Assembly: GCF_000189635.1 (NCBI RefSeq)
Contig: NW_002476570.1
Span: 248,001 to 312,000, forward strand
Direction: 5' to 3'
Origin: Tetrahymena thermophila SB210
Taxonomy: Eukaryota; Ciliophora; Oligohymenophorea; Hymenostomatida; Tetrahymenidae
Length of the DNA: 64,000 nucleotides
Made by a program: the position numbers and the translations under genes
Notes under the pieces: generated by a model
The model's input: the letters and a program-made list of their open reading frames with translations, nothing else
What the model was told of the DNA's origin: nothing
The model's database searches: none
In this document: one piece after another, positions 62,358 to 64,000 of the stretch
How the letters are laid out: every line of letters starts with the position of its first letter
How positions within the stretch are numbered: position 1 is the stretch's first letter

Positions 62358-62474
62358 ATTAGGGGGGGGGGTTTTTCGGCCCAATCGGCTAAACTAAAAG
62401 TTTAGCCGATAGTTTTGAATGGAAATTTTTCATTCAAAATGAATGGGTCCCTGCTGTGACCCCCCCCCCCTAAA
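62358..62474. mobile_element. GC-rich hairpin element bounded by G10 and C11 tracts
   Basis: AATTA-G10 at the left and C11-TAAATT at the right form near-perfect inverted ends. Inside lie a 12 bp perfect hairpin (ATCGGCTAAACT, loop AAA, 62384-62410), a 9 bp hairpin (TTTTGAATG/CATTCAAAA, 62413-62439) and a third short stem (GGGTC/GACCC, 62445-62462). The base composition is unlike the rest of the window. It stands exactly where the copied 3' gene fragment is cut, so insertion or recombination there is likely. It has no coding capacity. It could be a MITE-like element or an RNA/DNA structure of another kind. Confidence 0.55.
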
Positions 62475-62670
62475 TTTAATCAATCAAAAGATCCCCTAGC
62501 TGATTAGTAAAGGTAATTTATTTTTAGTTACTCATTTTTTTAATAAAATATATTAAACTAAAAAAATTAGATCTGATAAACCCAATTTTAAGTAACAATT
62601 AAAACTCAAGAAATCCATATTTGGTAAGAAGATAATATGCTTTTTCAATTAAAGAATGAGTTATAATTGA
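62471..62670 (+). pseudogene. Copied 3' end of the 36853 gene, head of unit D, 5'-deleted
   Basis: Matches about 40372-40568 (end of exon 1, intron, exon 2) beginning right at the C tract of the hairpin element. One base is missing in AAAGAATGAG relative to AAAAGAATGAG, shifting the last codons. Confidence 0.7.
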
Positions 62671-63925
62671 TATATTAGCATTTAAATTATGTTAAATTTC
62701 ATTTATGTTTTAATTTATATTTACGAAAAGAAAAAATATATCAAATAAGCACTTGTGTTTTAAATTTAATTACTTAATTTATTATATAAATGGCTGATTT
62801 TTTAATTGTAAAATATGAATTTATATTTTTATCATTTTCAAGTTATAAATTTAGTATTTAAGAATTTAATAGTTAAATTAATAAATGCAAAATTCGTTTA
62901 TTTTAATAATTTTCACCTTTTTATTAATTTCGTAAAGATAAAAATTAAAATAAATCTTAATAATACTTCTTAAAGCTTCAATAATGATAAATTGTTAGTT
63001 TAAAATATATTCGAAAAAAATCTAAAACAAAAAAAGAAATTTTAAAATAATTAATTTCAATAAAAAATAATATTATTCAATAATTCAAATTTAAGTGATA
63101 ATAATAAAAATATTAACTTAATTATTTTTTTCATAATTTATTTGCAAATAGAATATTTTATTGTTATTCATTATTATTATTAATTTTTTTTTCTTTCTTG
63201 ATTTTCCAAAATAATCTATCCTTAGCTTATTTAAATTATAAAATACGTATTTTATTTGATTATATTATGTTTATTTTTTAGCATTAACAATTGATATCCG
63301 TATATTTAACAACAATATAAATTAAATAATTAGATATATATAAAAGAATACTGCTCTAATAATTTACTCATTCATTTAATTGTCAAATTTAGACTTTATA
63401 ATCTTTTTTTCCACTAACTCATACTATAAATTGTGTAATTAAATGGGGGGAAATATTATGTAAGTAAATCACATTAGAAGATTACTATAAATTAAACAAT
63501 TCTATGGCCGAGCTTCAATTTGCTTTTATTTAAGATTAGGTATGTTATGATCTAAAGATTAATTAGATTATTTTTATAATTTTATGAGATAAATGTAAAG
63601 TTATTTTTTATTACAATTACCTCTCTAAAAATTTAAAATCAGGCTAAAAGACTTCATTTTGTTATTTTAAAATGAGTTTATATTATTTTCTAATGAAAAA
63701 CTTTTTAATTTGAGGAAAAAAAATATATTTTTATATTTAAATAAATATAACCATTTGAGTTGAAATAGAATCGTAAATTTTTTTAAAAATAACTAAATTT
63801 GTTGCAATTAATTCAATGATATAATTCCACTTTTGAAAATCAAAAAAAATTTGATTTCTGATTTGCAAAAATAATAAAAAATAAAAAAACAATTCAAGAA
63901 GAAATTTATTTAGAATTGCTTTAAA
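62671..63925. other. Intergenic spacer upstream of gene D
   Basis: Collinear with the spacers of units A-C. The G-run box is at 63431-63470 (AATTAAATGGGGGGAAATAT). No coding content. Confidence 0.6.
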
Positions 63926-64000
63926 ATGAATAAAATTTTAATCTTCTCCATAGTTTTAAATTTGCTATTATAATAGACATTTACTTTATAATACATATAA
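63926..64000 (+). CDS. Array gene D: start of a further paralogue (cut by window end)
   Basis: The first 25 codons (MNKILIFSIVLNLLLQQTFT then LQYIQ) match the signal peptides of genes A-C. The upstream spacer is also collinear, so a fourth gene very probably continues beyond the window. Whether it is intact cannot be seen. Confidence 0.75.

Noticed and set aside
1..64000. tRNA genes and CRISPR arrays
   Set aside because: No B-box-like motif with a cloverleaf was noticed, and the repeats seen are protein modules or long tandem repeats, not spacer arrays.

Overview
The window reads as nuclear DNA of an oligohymenophorean ciliate, most like Tetrahymena or a close relative. It is extremely AT-rich. 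Under the standard code nothing beyond about 170 codons is open, but when TAA and TAG are read as glutamine and only TGA stops, long clean frames appear (3771, 1441, 1219 and three of 1155 residues). The introns I can place are 47-56 bp, AT-rich and GT...AG. I saw no tRNA gene, CRISPR array or telomeric C4A2 repeat. Whether this is macronuclear or germline DNA cannot be decided from the sequence.

Layout. 1-2.5 kb: repeat-rich intergenic DNA. 2.5-20.9 kb: a direct segmental duplication carrying two related cysteine-rich genes on the + strand, a frameshift-truncated copy (3648-6614) and an intact giant (9557-20872, 3771 aa, about 60 cysteine modules). 20.9-22.1 kb: mixed gene debris, including a possible family-B DNA polymerase scrap. 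22.1-28.2 kb: three secreted catalase-like paralogues on the - strand. 28.2-30.6 kb: intergenic DNA with a short stretch resembling mitochondrial large-subunit rRNA. 30.7-40.6 kb: two further cysteine-rich multi-pass membrane proteins separated by a decayed pseudogene. 40.6-64 kb: a tandem array of about 7-8 kb units, each with one paralogue (genes A, B, C, and the start of D). Each later unit opens with a recycled 3' end of the 36.9-kb gene.

Common theme. All the cysteine-rich genes share one plan: signal peptide, two N-terminal beta-type domains whose patterns recall H-type lectins, a stalk of CxxC modules, and (except the truncated copy and the cut-off gene D) a C-terminal bundle of membrane segments. 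Most end in a phase-1 intron near the stop codon. This suggests a family of cell-surface receptor, adhesion or antigen-like proteins expanding by tandem duplication. The lectin-like assignment and any binding role are inference.

Units A-D are mosaics. They differ by loss or gain of whole blocks: a C-terminal pseudogene, an array of about 300 bp repeats, and a segment of about 270 bp. Their heads are marked by different small elements, including a very GC-rich hairpin element at 62.36-62.48 kb that stands out from everything else here.
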